A DNA stretch of 64,000 nucleotides from Nostoc sp. MG11 (GCF_014904695.1 NZ_JACXXN010000009.1:1-64000); one strand, 5' to 3'; shown: positions 1 through 7,660, counted from the first letter of the stretch. Translations and numbers: made by a program. The notes: generated from the sequence alone by a model not told the origin.

Positions 1-1
1 T

Positions 2-370
2 TCTGGCTTAAGGTTTTTTACCTTTTCGTACGTCATAGATGTCAAGAATGCTCTAACCTACTTGTCCCACCCTCATGGGACTTTTGCAAGAGGTCTATTG
101 TTTGAAAACTTTGGTCAGCGATATTTAAAACCAAATGTTAGCAAAGCAGTAGCAGCTTATGTAGAAATAGCCAAACGCCATCAATTAAGTCCTGCACAAT
201 TAGCGATCGCATTCGTGCGGAGTTGTTGGTTTGTTGCTAGTACGATTATTGGTGCTACTACATTAGAACAACTCAAAGAGAATATAGAAAGCATCAATGT
301 AGTTCTTGATAAAGATATCTTGGCTGAATTGGATGCAGTTCATACTCAATATCCAAATCCAGCACCATAA
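2..370 (+). CDS. Aldo/keto reductase, C-terminal part (cut by window edge)
   Basis: The frame is open from base 2 to the TAA at 368-370, so only the C-terminal end of the gene is present. From about base 95 onward the product (GLLFENFGQRY, LAFVRS, STIIGATTLEQLKENI, ending PNPAP) matches the last part of the TIM barrel of NADPH-dependent aldo/keto reductases of the Tas-like group; the S-x-I-x-G...QL-x-EN stretch is the family's loop that holds the 2'-phosphate of NADP. These enzymes reduce aldehydes and ketones in the cytosol. The roughly 30 codons before this do not resemble the family, so the gene may be frameshifted or disrupted just at or outside the window edge. TTG at 62 is an unlikely true start. 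Confidence 0.7.
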   Translation, partial: SGLRFFTFSYVIDVKNALTYLSHPHGTFARGLLFENFGQRYLKPNVSKAVAAYVEIAKRHQLSPAQLAIAFVRSCWFVASTIIGATTLEQLKENIESINVVLDKDILAELDAVHTQYPNPAP

Positions 371-398
371 GAGTACTGAGTGCTGAGTAGAAAAGTAG

Positions 399-425
399 GT
401 TGGGTTAAGCGTAGCGCAACCCAAC
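399..425. repeat. Interspersed palindrome GTTGGGTT-n11-AACCCAAC
   Basis: Perfect 8-bp arms at 399-406 and 418-425 around an 11-base spacer. This inverted repeat, usually read as GGTTGGGTT..GCGCAACCCAAC, is a familiar dispersed element between genes in Nostoc-type genomes. It lies between the reductase stop and the next start and could fold in the RNA; no T-run follows, so it is not called a terminator. Confidence 0.6.
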
Positions 426-475
426 AAAACAATGCAAATTTGGGTTTAGAAATAGTCTCTAGTCTCTTTAAAATT

Positions 476-1597
476 ATGACGATCGCAACAGCATTAGTTG
501 ACCAAAATACTATTCGTCGGCGTGGTACTGGTTTAAGAGCTTATAATCCTGACAAAGTATTCAAGGGTTATACACTTTTTACACCACTTACAGGTAACGG
601 AGAAGTATATCTTCTGAATCTAGAAGGAGAAGTGGTACATCAATGGGATTTACCTTATTCACCAGGTTTGTACGGTTATCTTTTACCCAATGGCAACCTT
701 TTTTATAATGGTAAGACGTTAGATATTCCGCCACATTTTCCTTTGTGGGCTGCTTTTAAAGGTGGGGTTGTCTTAGAAGCAGATTCCAAGGGAAATATTA
801 TTTGGGAGTATAAACATCCAAACCACCATCACGACGGACGCAGATTACGCAACGGCAACACGATTTTATTGGCTATTGAAAAGATACCTCAGTCTTTAAT
901 TCCCCGCATCAAAGGCGGTGTACCGGGAACAGAAGCCGACGGTGATATCTATGCTGATGTGCTTTATGAAGTTACTCCTGGAGGTGAGATTGTTTGGACT
1001 TGGCACGCCTACGAACACTTAGATCCAGATATTTTTACTATCACTCTTCAAGATCAACGACACGAATGGACTCATGGCAATACTGTAGGCGAACTCGCTG
1101 ACGGTAATATTATAGTCAGCTTCCGCAACATCTCTACCGTCGTAATTATCGATCGCCACACAGGAGAGATTATTTGGACACTTGGAGATGACGTATTAGC
1201 ACAGCAGCACTTTCCTAACGAATTAGCTAACGGCAATATCCTAATTTTTGATAATGGCGCACATCGCCGTCACACTGCGCTCAATTTCTCTCGTGTGATT
1301 GAAGTCAGCCGTCAAACTAAAGAGATAGTTTGGGAATACACTGACAAACCACCTCAAAATTTCTTCAGTTCGTATATATCAGGCGCACAGCGTCTAGCGA
1401 ATGGCAACACTTTAATTACAGAAGGTGCTTACGGTCGGATATTTGAGGTGACAGTTACAGGAGAGATTGTTTGGGAATATGTTAATCCCCACTTTGCTGT
1501 GAGAAATCTGGGTGAGAAGTCAGCAGTAGCTAGTGGGGAGCAAAATTCAGTTTTCCGCGCCTTTCGTTATGCACCTGAAGAAGTGCCTTGGCTGTGA
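476..1597 (+). CDS. Arylsulfotransferase (ASST)-like beta-propeller protein
   Basis: A 373-residue product built of at least six repeats of the type G-E-I-V-W-E-Y (for example GEVVHQW, GNIIWEY, GEIVWTW, GEIIWTL, KEIVWEY, GEIVWEY), each followed 15-25 residues later by a LxNGN turn. That pattern is the six-bladed propeller of the arylsulfotransferase / PQQ-like repeat superfamily. Several histidines (NHHHDGR, RHEWTHGN, GAHRRH) lie in the blade loops where ASST enzymes carry the sulfate-transfer histidine, but the catalytic residue cannot be assigned by eye. No signal peptide is visible, unlike secreted enterobacterial ASST. The start at 476 is preferred to an upstream ATG at 380 because the 32 extra codons overlap the interspersed palindrome and look non-coding. 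Substrate unknown. Confidence 0.7.
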   Translation: MTIATALVDQNTIRRRGTGLRAYNPDKVFKGYTLFTPLTGNGEVYLLNLEGEVVHQWDLPYSPGLYGYLLPNGNLFYNGKTLDIPPHFPLWAAFKGGVVLEADSKGNIIWEYKHPNHHHDGRRLRNGNTILLAIEKIPQSLIPRIKGGVPGTEADGDIYADVLYEVTPGGEIVWTWHAYEHLDPDIFTITLQDQRHEWTHGNTVGELADGNIIVSFRNISTVVIIDRHTGEIIWTLGDDVLAQQHFPNELANGNILIFDNGAHRRHTALNFSRVIEVSRQTKEIVWEYTDKPPQNFFSSYISGAQRLANGNTLITEGAYGRIFEVTVTGEIVWEYVNPHFAVRNLGEKSAVASGEQNSVFRAFRYAPEEVPWL

Positions 1598-1666
1598 GAA
1601 GGCAGGAGGGTTTTTGATTCGTAATTCTGCTAATAAACAAGTTTTAACTAATAGAGGAATATCAAC

Positions 1667-2332
1667 ATGGCTGAAATCAAGATATATAGTGCAGTCGTTT
1701 GCCCTTATGCTCACCGTTCACGTTTGGTACTTCAAGAAAAAGGCATCGATTTTGATTTGATTGAGATTGATTTGCAGAATAAACCAGCGGGATTTACAGA
1801 TATTTCTCCTTATGGAAAAGTACCTGCGATCGCACATCATAATCATCGAGTTTGGGAATCGGCAGTAATTAACGAATATCTTAATGAGGTGTTTCCTAAT
1901 CCGCCTCTTTTACCCAGTAGTCCTATTGCTAAAGCCCAGGCTCGCATCTGGATTGATTTTGCTAATACTCGACTTGTTCCAGCTTTTTCTACTCTGTTGC
2001 GTAGTTCTGAAATCGAACAGCAAGAAGCAGCTAAACAAGAACTATATAAACATCTGGAATTTATCGAGAATGAAGCTTTTGGGAAATTATCAGGAGACGG
2101 CCCCTACTGGTTTGGTGAGTCCATCAGTCTGGTTGATTTCACCTTTTACCCCTGGTTTGAGCGTTGGCCTGCACTGAAGCACCATCGAGGCTTTGGGATA
2201 CCAGAGGAATTTACTCGTCTACGTCAGTGGAAAAAGGCTTTAAAACAACGTGATTCTGTAGTAGCGATCGCTAATAGCAAGGAGTTCTACATAGAGCGAT
2301 ATGCTAGATTTGCTACTCCTGTTGCTGCCTAG
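1667..2332 (+). CDS. Glutathione S-transferase family protein (omega/DHAR-like)
   Basis: A 221-residue protein with an N-terminal thioredoxin-fold GST domain (residues ~3-80) and an alpha-helical C-terminal domain (~85-215). The motif CPYAHRSRL near residue 12 has a cysteine rather than serine or tyrosine as the predicted catalytic residue, as in omega-class and dehydroascorbate-reductase-like GSTs; KVPAI and ESAVINEYL are the glutathione gamma-glutamyl-binding segments. Likely role: glutathione-dependent thiol transfer or reduction in oxidative stress defence. A GAGGAA ribosome-binding site precedes the ATG by a suitable distance. It follows the ASST-like gene by 69 bases in the same direction and may be cotranscribed. 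Confidence 0.85.
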   Translation: MAEIKIYSAVVCPYAHRSRLVLQEKGIDFDLIEIDLQNKPAGFTDISPYGKVPAIAHHNHRVWESAVINEYLNEVFPNPPLLPSSPIAKAQARIWIDFANTRLVPAFSTLLRSSEIEQQEAAKQELYKHLEFIENEAFGKLSGDGPYWFGESISLVDFTFYPWFERWPALKHHRGFGIPEEFTRLRQWKKALKQRDSVVAIANSKEFYIERYARFATPVAA

Positions 2333-2373
2333 CACAGCTTTTTGGTAGTCAAAATAGTTTTATCTTACCCTTA

Positions 2374-2411
2374 GTTTTCGCCGCCCAAAGTCTTTTTGAG
2401 CGGCGAAAAAC
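2374..2411 (+). terminator. Hairpin after the GST gene
   Basis: The arms GTTTTCGCCGC (2374-2384) and GCGGCGAAAAAC (2400-2411) pair with one bulged A around a 15-base loop, 40 bases downstream of the GST stop codon. The flanking T/A tracts make it a plausible bidirectional intrinsic terminator. Confidence 0.5.
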
Positions 2412-2503
2412 TATAGATAGTGGGAAAAGTATGAATTTAGGTATAACGACAAGTCTGCTATAAATTAGGCAACTTAATCCTGGGGGAGAAATCAGCTAGA
2501 TAG

Positions 2504-3583
2504 TAACGCAAGTTGCTAGTTACTCACTCCAGAGCTTCGGGCTGGGGTATCGTGCATGGTTACTCAGATAATAAAATCCCCTCCAGTGAGATCAAAAGAG
2601 GGGAAGATGCTAAACGAAATAATTACGGTCTATGCTATCATCGACGACTTGTTAAAGGCTGTTGGGCATGATGAAGACAGTCGTCGAGAGATGAGCGATG
2701 CAAAAATTATATAACGGCGTTAGTAGCAGCGATGTTCTTTAATGGCAATCAAAGCAAAGCTTGCAATTATACGAAAGACCATCTGCTAGTGCCTAAGATA
2801 TTAGAAAAATCACGCTTCAATCGACGATTACATCATGTATCAATGTTGCTCAACGATGTATTTCATCAAGTGGGAATGATAGTCAAAGAAATTAGTGATT
2901 GTACGGAATACCTTTTAGACTCATTTCCAGTACCAATGTGCGATAACATCCGAATATTTAACGTGGGATTAATCAAATCAGAAGATTATAGAGGTTACAT
3001 AGCATCAAAAAAACGCTATTTCTACGGGGTGAGAGTGCAGTTATTAACCACTAAAAGCGGTATCCCAGTAGAGTTTGCCTTCATGCCTGGTAGTGCAAAT
3101 GATGTTAGAGCTTTGAAGCGTTGCCATTCAATTTACCAACAGCGAGTGAGATATATACTGATTCAGCTTATACAGACTATACGCTGGAAGATGACATTTT
3201 TCATCCCAGTCAAATCACACTAAAAGTCATGCGTAAAAAGAATTCCAAGCGTCAAGATCAACCTTGGAATCAATATATTAAACAATCGACTCGACATTAC
3301 ATAGAAACTGTATTTAGCGCAATTACTTGTATTTTTCCCAAATCGATTCACGCAGTCACATATGAGGGATTTCTACTGAAGCTTGAAGCATTTATTTTAG
3401 CTTTTACTCTTAAACAGGCATTTAGCCAACAAGTATTGTTTAGTACTTATTATCTAAGTAAAATGCTTTTTTAATCCATTGAAATCGCGGTTGCACCCAG
3501 CGTCACCGTCGATTCTTTGCGTTCAATTATGTTCACTTCTAGGCGCGTTGCGCCTAAAGTTTGATAACTCGCAACTTGGGTTA
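2504..3583 (+). mobile_element. IS982-family insertion sequence, decayed
   Basis: Imperfect terminal inverted repeats bound the element: left TAACGCAAGTTGCTAGTTA (2504-2522) and, as reverse complement at the right end (3565-3583), TAACCCAAGTTGCGAGTTA, 17 of 19 identical. Between them lies one transposase gene (2607-3474) with two frameshifts, so the copy is dead. The length, about 1.08 kb, suits IS982. The right end abuts a codon of the tnsB remnant (minus strand), showing that the IS landed inside that gene. No clear target duplication was seen; the left flank no longer encodes tnsB, so sequence was probably lost there. Confidence 0.75.
2607..3474 (+). pseudogene. IS982-family transposase, two frameshifts
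   Basis: Frame 1 (2607 to ~2712) reads IITVYAIIDDLLKAVGHDED then hits a stop after a likely 2-base TA insertion; frame 2 (~2712 to ~3117) reads the conserved core LLDSFPVPMCDNIRIF...SEDYRGYIASKKRYFYGVRVQLLTT; a single-base loss near 3117 shifts to frame 3, which reads IYTDSAYTDYTLEDD, KKNSKRQDQPWNQYIKQ, IETVFSAI and PKSIHAVT. These are the DDE-fold blocks of IS982 transposases: the aspartate of LDSFPV, the aspartate of IYTDSAY and the glutamate of IETVFS are the expected catalytic triad. Rejoined length is about 288 residues, normal for the family. Two independent frameshifts make it non-functional. Confidence 0.85.
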
Positions 3584-3936
3584 TTAGCCGTCGCACTGTA
3601 CGTACTGACTTACCAAGCTTTTCTGCTGCTTCCTTGAGCTTTTGAGTGTATCAGAACTTACGCACTCAGATCCCCCAACCCCCTTAGAAAGGGGGCTTTA
3701 GACGTTCCCCCCTTAAAAAGGGGGGTTAGGGGGGATCAGGGTTTCAGGCTTCAGTGCGTAAGTCCTATGTATGTAGTGCGATCGCTATTTTCCAAAAGAC
3801 TTTGAATCACCTCCATTTTCAGCAAAGCTTCATCCGAAAGTTTAGAAACAATAACGTTTGCTTCAGCAAGATCGTTGTTAACATCTGCGGAACTTGCCCA
3901 AGTTGTAGAGGTTGTAGAAGATTTTGCATCTTGCAT
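3584..3936 (-). pseudogene. tnsB (Tn7-like/CAST TniA-type transposase) N-terminal remnant
   Basis: On the minus strand an ATG at 3936 opens a frame that reads KLSDEALLKMEVIQSLLE, then NSDRTTY, where it is interrupted by a 119-bp MITE (3651-3769). On the far side of the MITE the frame resumes TQKLKEAAEKLGKSVRTVRRL, where the IS982 end cuts it off at 3584. Removing the MITE and one TA joins DRTTY to TQKLKEAAEK with no frameshift. This is the N-terminal helix-turn-helix region of TniA/TnsB Mu-type DDE transposases, and from memory closest to TnsB of type V-K CRISPR-associated transposons (ShTnsB reads VIQSLLEPCDRTTYGQKLR). The catalytic DDE core, tnsC and tniQ are absent from the window. About 80 codons survive. 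Confidence 0.8.
3651..3769. mobile_element. 119-bp MITE with TA target duplication
   Basis: Bounded by TA dinucleotides at 3649-3650 and 3770-3771. The ends share an inverted core, AACTTACGCACT on the left and AGTGCGTAAGTC on the right; the interior holds strong G/C-rich inverted repeats (ATCCCCCAACCCCC and GGGGGGTTAGGGGGGAT). It has no coding capacity. Removing it with one TA restores the tnsB reading frame, which fixes the boundaries. TA duplication and small size suggest mobilisation by an IS630/Tc1-type transposase. Confidence 0.8.
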
Positions 3937-3978
3937 ACAGTGTTTTATCAAAACATGATTGTATTATACTAATAAATT

Positions 3979-4213
3979 GACAAATAATTTGTTAATTTAT
4001 GAAAAGTTATGATTTTTCCAGGTTTCTGGAAAGTGACAATTAAATTGTGAAATATCTGGTATTTGACATCTAATTAGTGAATACCGACTTAGATGGGTAT
4101 AACTGTCTTAAATAGGAAAAACCCTGACATAATCCTTGCTATGTCAGGGTTTTAGGCATTTAGAATGCTGTGACAAGTTTTTGTTAAATGGACAAATAAT
4201 TAGTGAATGTACA
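3979..4213 (-). other. Putative Tn7-like transposon end with five TnsB-site-like repeats
   Basis: Just upstream of the tnsB remnant are same-orientation copies of a ~17-bp motif: GACAAATAATTTGTTAA (3979), GACAATTAAATTGTGAA (4035), GACATCTAATTAGTGAA (4065), a shorter GACAAGTTTTTGTTAAA (4172) and GACAAATAATTAGTGAA (4191). The last runs into TGTACA ending at 4213; read on the minus strand the element therefore starts TGTACATTCAC. Tn7-like and CAST elements have 5'-TGT ends, several spaced TnsB-binding repeats, and tnsB transcribed away from this end; all three are seen. The opposite end was not found. Confidence 0.65.
4117..4153. terminator. Strong bidirectional hairpin inside the transposon end
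   Basis: AAAACCCTGACATA (4117-4130 plus one) pairs perfectly with TATGTCAGGGTTTT (4140-4153) around an 8-base loop, flanked by A and T tracts on the two sides, so it can terminate in both directions. It lies between the TnsB-like repeats and may insulate the element from outside transcription. Confidence 0.6.
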
Positions 4214-4527
4214 ATAACGCCTCTATTTTCAGTTTTAGGTAGAATAACCTTTAGCTTTATCCCGCTTGTTATAGAGAATTGTAGAGCTAGGTATTACAGC
4301 TTAAATCCTATGAAGGCTAATCATTCAACACCACAATTATGCTTATACAGCTAAAGTAGCACCGTCATAGAATTCATCCATACAATATCGCCTACATTCA
4401 ACTGACTAGTAACCCAGCGGTTCTTGACTTCCAATTTGATTATGAATGGTTGTAGAGGTTTAATAGCAAGCGCACTCCCAAAAACCTTAGAATAATTAAG
4501 GTGTATTCAACTTTGTAGTAAATATTT
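4214..4527. other. Gap without a confident gene; possible short coding scrap
   Basis: No complete gene. On the minus strand from about 4500 down to the TAG at ~4353 there is an open stretch without a start codon that reads ALAIKPLQPFI, IKLEVKNRWVTSQL and NVGDIVW. It has protein-like composition and could be a fragment left by transposon decay, but no family is recognised and chance is not excluded. Confidence 0.3.
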
Positions 4528-4785
4528 ATGCCTCCTCGTTGGCCTCGCAAACCCGATCGCAATGACCCAGAATTCCGCAAATTAGATGACCGGATGAATT
4601 TTGCCATACATGTGGCGATTGCTGCTGCGATTAATTCCGGGTTATGGTTTGTCCACAACTTGAAAACAACTACCTGGGAGTGGTTGCCCTGGTTAACAGC
4701 AAGCTGGACAGTAGTATTATTGGTGCATCTCATTTATATTGCTGCGATCGCCAACTACACCGAAACACCATCCAAATCCACCTGA
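4528..4785 (+). CDS. Small 2TM-domain membrane protein
   Basis: An 85-residue protein: a charged N-terminus (RKPDRNDPEFRKLDDRM), two hydrophobic helices (about residues 28-45, IHVAIAAAINSGLWFVHN, and 52-74, WLPWLTASWTVVLLVHLIYI) and a short hydrophilic tail. Helix spacing with WF in the first helix and W-x-x-VLLVHL in the second resembles the 2TM domain family found beside kinases and in cyanobacterial stand-alone proteins. Function unknown. The ATG at 4528 is the only start that includes the conserved charged N-terminus. Confidence 0.65.
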   Translation: MPPRWPRKPDRNDPEFRKLDDRMNFAIHVAIAAAINSGLWFVHNLKTTTWEWLPWLTASWTVVLLVHLIYIAAIANYTETPSKST

Positions 4786-4905
4786 AGACGGACTACCAAT
4801 GCTAGGGCGATTGTAACCTGTGGCAGTAGAATCAGCCTGGTTTATTGAGCGATAATGTAAAAAAGCCTGAGAGTTAACACTCTTTCTTAATTTAAGGTTA
4901 TTTTT

Positions 4906-5214
4906 ATGGCTAAGACTAACACCACAGAAATCCTGGAAGCCCTAGCAGCTGAAATTGGCGAAAATGTCTATATAGATATTGCCAAGTGGCATCTTTATTT
5001 ATCTGATGCCAAACTGCATACAGTGGTTGCTGAACAACTGTATCCCTTAATCACTTCCAATACTATAAATGAAGACCGAGTTGTAAAAGTTTTGGAATCT
5101 ATTACAGTAAAAATTGGTGGTGGAAGACGTGAACTTCCTCTAATCGATTTACTACCGCTACAATGTCAAGTCACCCTAGTAGATATTTTAGAAAAATATC
5201 AACACGAAATCTAA
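4906..5214 (+). CDS. DUF3181 family protein
   Basis: A 102-residue soluble, acidic, mostly helical protein (AALAAEIGENVYIDIAKWH...LPLIDLLPLQCQVTLVDIL) that I recognise as the cyanobacteria-specific DUF3181 family; family length is about 100 residues, so it is complete. Function unknown. It is monocistronic as far as can be seen, with an A/T-rich leader containing an AAGGTTATTTTT segment in front of the ATG. No membrane segment or signal peptide. Confidence 0.7.
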   Translation: MAKTNTTEILEALAAEIGENVYIDIAKWHLYLSDAKLHTVVAEQLYPLITSNTINEDRVVKVLESITVKIGGGRRELPLIDLLPLQCQVTLVDILEKYQHEI

Positions 5215-5565
5215 TTGCTAAATCGAGGGTATATCTTAAGTTAAACAGTTTACTAAGTAAGCATTTCCTAATTCAATTGGGATTTAAACTTTTGAGTTGC
5301 AAATCTGTTTAACTACAATTAAAAATTTTGTAACCCGCTTTTTATAAAACTAAAAACACAGATGCACAGCGAAAAGTTTGCGTGTCTGGCTAAAAGGAGC
5401 GCAAAACTTTTCAAGATAGATAAATTTTGTGAATCTGTATACATATTTGGTAACAATTTTCCTTAAATATTAAGGAATTTTAGTGTTCCAAACTAGGTCA
5501 AATGTGAGCAAGTTTATCTTGAAACTCACACCTAATTTTCATGCAAACTTATTGAGGATAGTTAC
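5215..5565. other. 351-bp non-coding gap with one large hairpin
   Basis: No ORF of substance. An imperfect inverted repeat at 5371-5412 (GAAAAGTTTGCG ... CGCAAAACTTTTC, 17-base loop) could be a dispersed repeat or a terminator for the DUF3181 gene. The rest is A/T-rich and probably carries the promoter of the 69-residue gene that follows. Confidence 0.45.
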
Positions 5566-5775
5566 ATGCTTTTACAAATCAAAGAGTCTGGTGAATTGGT
5601 AGAAATTGAGGAAATTCAAGAATTAATCGACCCAAATAATGATGTTATTCACGGACGAGAACAACAAGGAGAAGAAGAACAACCACCTGAATCTTATAAA
5701 AAAGAAAATCTCGTTTTTCCTTCTGGTGAAGATTTACCACGCTGTTGGTTAGATGCCGACTATAGAAAAGCCTAA
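5566..5775 (+). CDS. Small acidic protein of unknown function
   Basis: A 69-residue protein rich in Glu (IEEIQELIDPNN, REQQGEEEQPPESYKKEN) ending in PRCWLDADYRKA. No family recognised; no membrane segment. A TTGAGGATAG ribosome-binding region 7-14 bases before the ATG, and a 16-bp perfect terminator hairpin 20 bases after the stop, support a real one-gene unit despite its size. The acidic middle is likely disordered. Confidence 0.6.
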   Translation: MLLQIKESGELVEIEEIQELIDPNNDVIHGREQQGEEEQPPESYKKENLVFPSGEDLPRCWLDADYRKA

Positions 5776-5795
5776 GCTTCGTGATTCTAAAATCA

Positions 5796-5833
5796 GGCGA
5801 TAGGTAATTGAAAAAATTCAATTACCTATCGCC
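5796..5833 (+). terminator. 16-bp perfect hairpin
   Basis: GGCGATAGGTAATTGA (5796-5811) and its exact complement (5818-5833) flank a 6-base A-rich loop. It lies between the convergent 69-residue gene and the ABA4-like gene and can serve both. Confidence 0.65.
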
Positions 5834-5889
5834 ACAATATTTGAATCTACCTCTTTCTCTAATTATGTGCTAGTTGGCGACGCAGCTTT

Positions 5890-6342
5890 TTATGCTGTAG
5901 TCGCCTCTTTACTTGGCTGCAATTTGGGGAAAAATGCCTGCGAAATCCAGTTAGTCAAAATGTGAGAAAGCAATCCTAAAGGGCCAGCAAACAAACACAA
6001 TGATAGGGAGTGAACCGTCCAAACACCTGTTTTCTGTCCTTCCCAATATATCCAACGACCAACAAACAAATCCATCACTAAAAAATGAATCCAACCCGCT
6101 GCTGCCACTTTCTCATCGGCAAAAAGTCGGGCAACATCAGCTAACTGAATATTTGAGTAATCTTGAGCATTTTCGGGTGTAATGCTGTTGATAAACAAAT
6201 ATAAATATACTCCAGCTAACAGCACAAAAGGCAAATATGATTCCATTACCCGCCGTGTAACTTTCCAGTTTGGCAATAGAATCATCAAGGCCCAAAAGGG
6301 CAAAACGAAAAGATTGGCAACGTTAAACAGTTGAGAGATCAT
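5890..6342 (-). CDS. ABA4-like (DUF4281) integral membrane protein
   Basis: A 150-residue protein with four hydrophobic helices: ~5-24, ~37-52, ~85-103 (WIHFLVMDLFVGRWIY) and ~107-132. The LPFWALMILLPNW start, the WIHFLVMDLFVGRWIYW block and the GPLGLLSHIL block are the signature of ABA DEFICIENT 4-like proteins, known from plants where ABA4 is needed for neoxanthin formation. In cyanobacteria, which lack neoxanthin, the role is unsettled; a carotenoid-linked membrane function is inference only. It lies 48 bases downstream of the CobW-type GTPase gene on the same strand, so the two probably form one transcript. Confidence 0.8.
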   Translation of the reverse strand: MISQLFNVANLFVLPFWALMILLPNWKVTRRVMESYLPFVLLAGVYLYLFINSITPENAQDYSNIQLADVARLFADEKVAAAGWIHFLVMDLFVGRWIYWEGQKTGVWTVHSLSLCLFAGPLGLLSHILTNWISQAFFPKLQPSKEATTA

Positions 6343-6390
6343 AAAAATGAGGACAAGGAATGAGGGAATAGGAGATTACTTACTCAGCAC

Positions 6391-7431
6391 TCACAAAGCT
6401 ACTAATTGTGATTCTATTTCTGAAGATTTCAAATCACGACCGATGAAAACTAAGCGGGTTTGTCTTGTTTCTTCTGGTAGCCAGGGGCGATCGTAAAATT
6501 TATCAAATCGTGTTCCCACGCCTTGCATCACTAAGCGCATGGGTTTATTGGGTACAGCCACAAAGCCTTTAATCCGATAAATTTCTTGTTGGTGCGCCAG
6601 TGTTTGTAACTGATTTTGTAGCTTTTCTGGATCAAAGGCACGGTCTAAAATGAGATGAGTTGAGGTAATCTCTTCGTCGTGGGTGTGGTCTTCTTCAGTG
6701 TCGTGATGACTAGGGCGAGAATCTAAATTGTCTTCAACTGCGGCTTGGAATCCTAATAATATAGATGGGTCTAGTTGAGAGCAATTGCTTTCTACAATCT
6801 TCACTACTCTAGGCAACTCTTGTTTAATAAACTCTTCAACTTGAGCTAATGTCTCGGCATCAACTAAATCAGTTTTATTTAACACCACTAAATCTGCACA
6901 AGCAAGCTGGTCTTCAAACAATTCTTGCAAGGGTGTTTCATGTTCTAAGCTATCATCTGCTTGCCGTTGGGCTGCGACTGCCTCTGGGTCACTGGCAAAT
7001 GTCCCCGCTGCGACAGCTGCACAATCTACCACCGTAATCACCGCGTCTACAGTAGCAGCGTTGCGAATTTCCTGCCAGCGAAAAGCCTTCACTAAAGGTT
7101 TTGGTAAGGCTAAACCAGATGTTTCAATCAAAATACAATCAATGCTATCTCGCCGCTTGATTAACTCTTGCATTGTGGGAAAAAATTCTTCCTGCACAGT
7201 GCAACATAAGCAACCGTTTGTTAATTCAAAAATATTACTGCCACCATCAGCATCTTCGGGGCAAATTTGACAAGATTTCAACAATTCGCCATCAATACCG
7301 AGTTCGCCAAATTCATTGACTAAAACAGCAATGCGGCGTCCTTGGTTGTTTTGTAGTAGGTGACGAATTAGGCTGGTTTTACCACTACCTAAGAAGCCTG
7401 TAATTACTGTGACAGGAATTTTTGCAGCCAT
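6391..7431 (-). CDS. CobW/COG0523-family zinc/metal chaperone GTPase
   Basis: A 346-residue GTPase. Walker A is GFLGSGKTSL (residues ~12-21); the COG0523 hallmark GCLCC (CxCC metal site) is at about 73-77; guanine specificity comes from NKTD at ~186. A histidine/acidic stretch near residues 240-255 (HHDTEEDHTHDEE) is the usual metal-sensing linker before the C-terminal CobW domain. Family members insert or deliver Zn, Co or other metals; which metal is served cannot be told. There is no cobalamin-synthesis gene nearby. No convincing Zur box was found upstream. The start at 7431 gives the compact N-terminus MAAKIPVTVITGFLGSGK seen in the family. Confidence 0.85.
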   Translation of the reverse strand: MAAKIPVTVITGFLGSGKTSLIRHLLQNNQGRRIAVLVNEFGELGIDGELLKSCQICPEDADGGSNIFELTNGCLCCTVQEEFFPTMQELIKRRDSIDCILIETSGLALPKPLVKAFRWQEIRNAATVDAVITVVDCAAVAAGTFASDPEAVAAQRQADDSLEHETPLQELFEDQLACADLVVLNKTDLVDAETLAQVEEFIKQELPRVVKIVESNCSQLDPSILLGFQAAVEDNLDSRPSHHDTEEDHTHDEEITSTHLILDRAFDPEKLQNQLQTLAHQQEIYRIKGFVAVPNKPMRLVMQGVGTRFDKFYDRPWLPEETRQTRLVFIGRDLKSSEIESQLVAL

Positions 7432-7599
7432 ATTTGTGCCTGGTTTTATCAGTATAATAAGTTATAAAAATTACAACCTTTAATACTGAGAATGAGCTTA
7501 GCTTAAAGTTTGACTTAGTTATTCTAAGCTGATTATTCAGCAAGCTCTGCAAATAGATCCAAAAAATGCTCTGAAGAACTTGCTGATTAAACATAATTG

Positions 7600-7660
7600 A
7601 GGGGCAATCTCCCTATGGTTGCTTTCATCAATGTAAAGCAGTCACAGGGCTATTGCCCCT
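7600..7660. terminator. Long inverted repeat with AGGGGCAAT arms
   Basis: AGGGGCAAT (7600-7608) pairs with ATTGCCCCT (7652-7660). The loop is long (43 bases) with smaller internal pairing. It lies upstream of cobW (minus strand) and downstream of the heme oxygenase stop, so it may end heme oxygenase transcripts. Confidence 0.4.

Noticed and set aside
1884-2177. 97-residue plus-strand frame inside the GST gene
   Set aside because: Shadow of the GST coding sequence in another frame; no ribosome-binding site and hydrophobic low-quality composition.
3979-4213. Possible CRISPR array or iteron origin from the GACA repeats
   Set aside because: Spacings are irregular (56, 30, 107, 19 bases), the repeats are degenerate and no cas or rep gene is near; TnsB sites fit better.
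7432-7480. Zur or cobalamin control site upstream of the CobW-type gene
   Set aside because: The A/T-rich leader has no convincing inverted Zur motif and no cobalamin riboswitch core.
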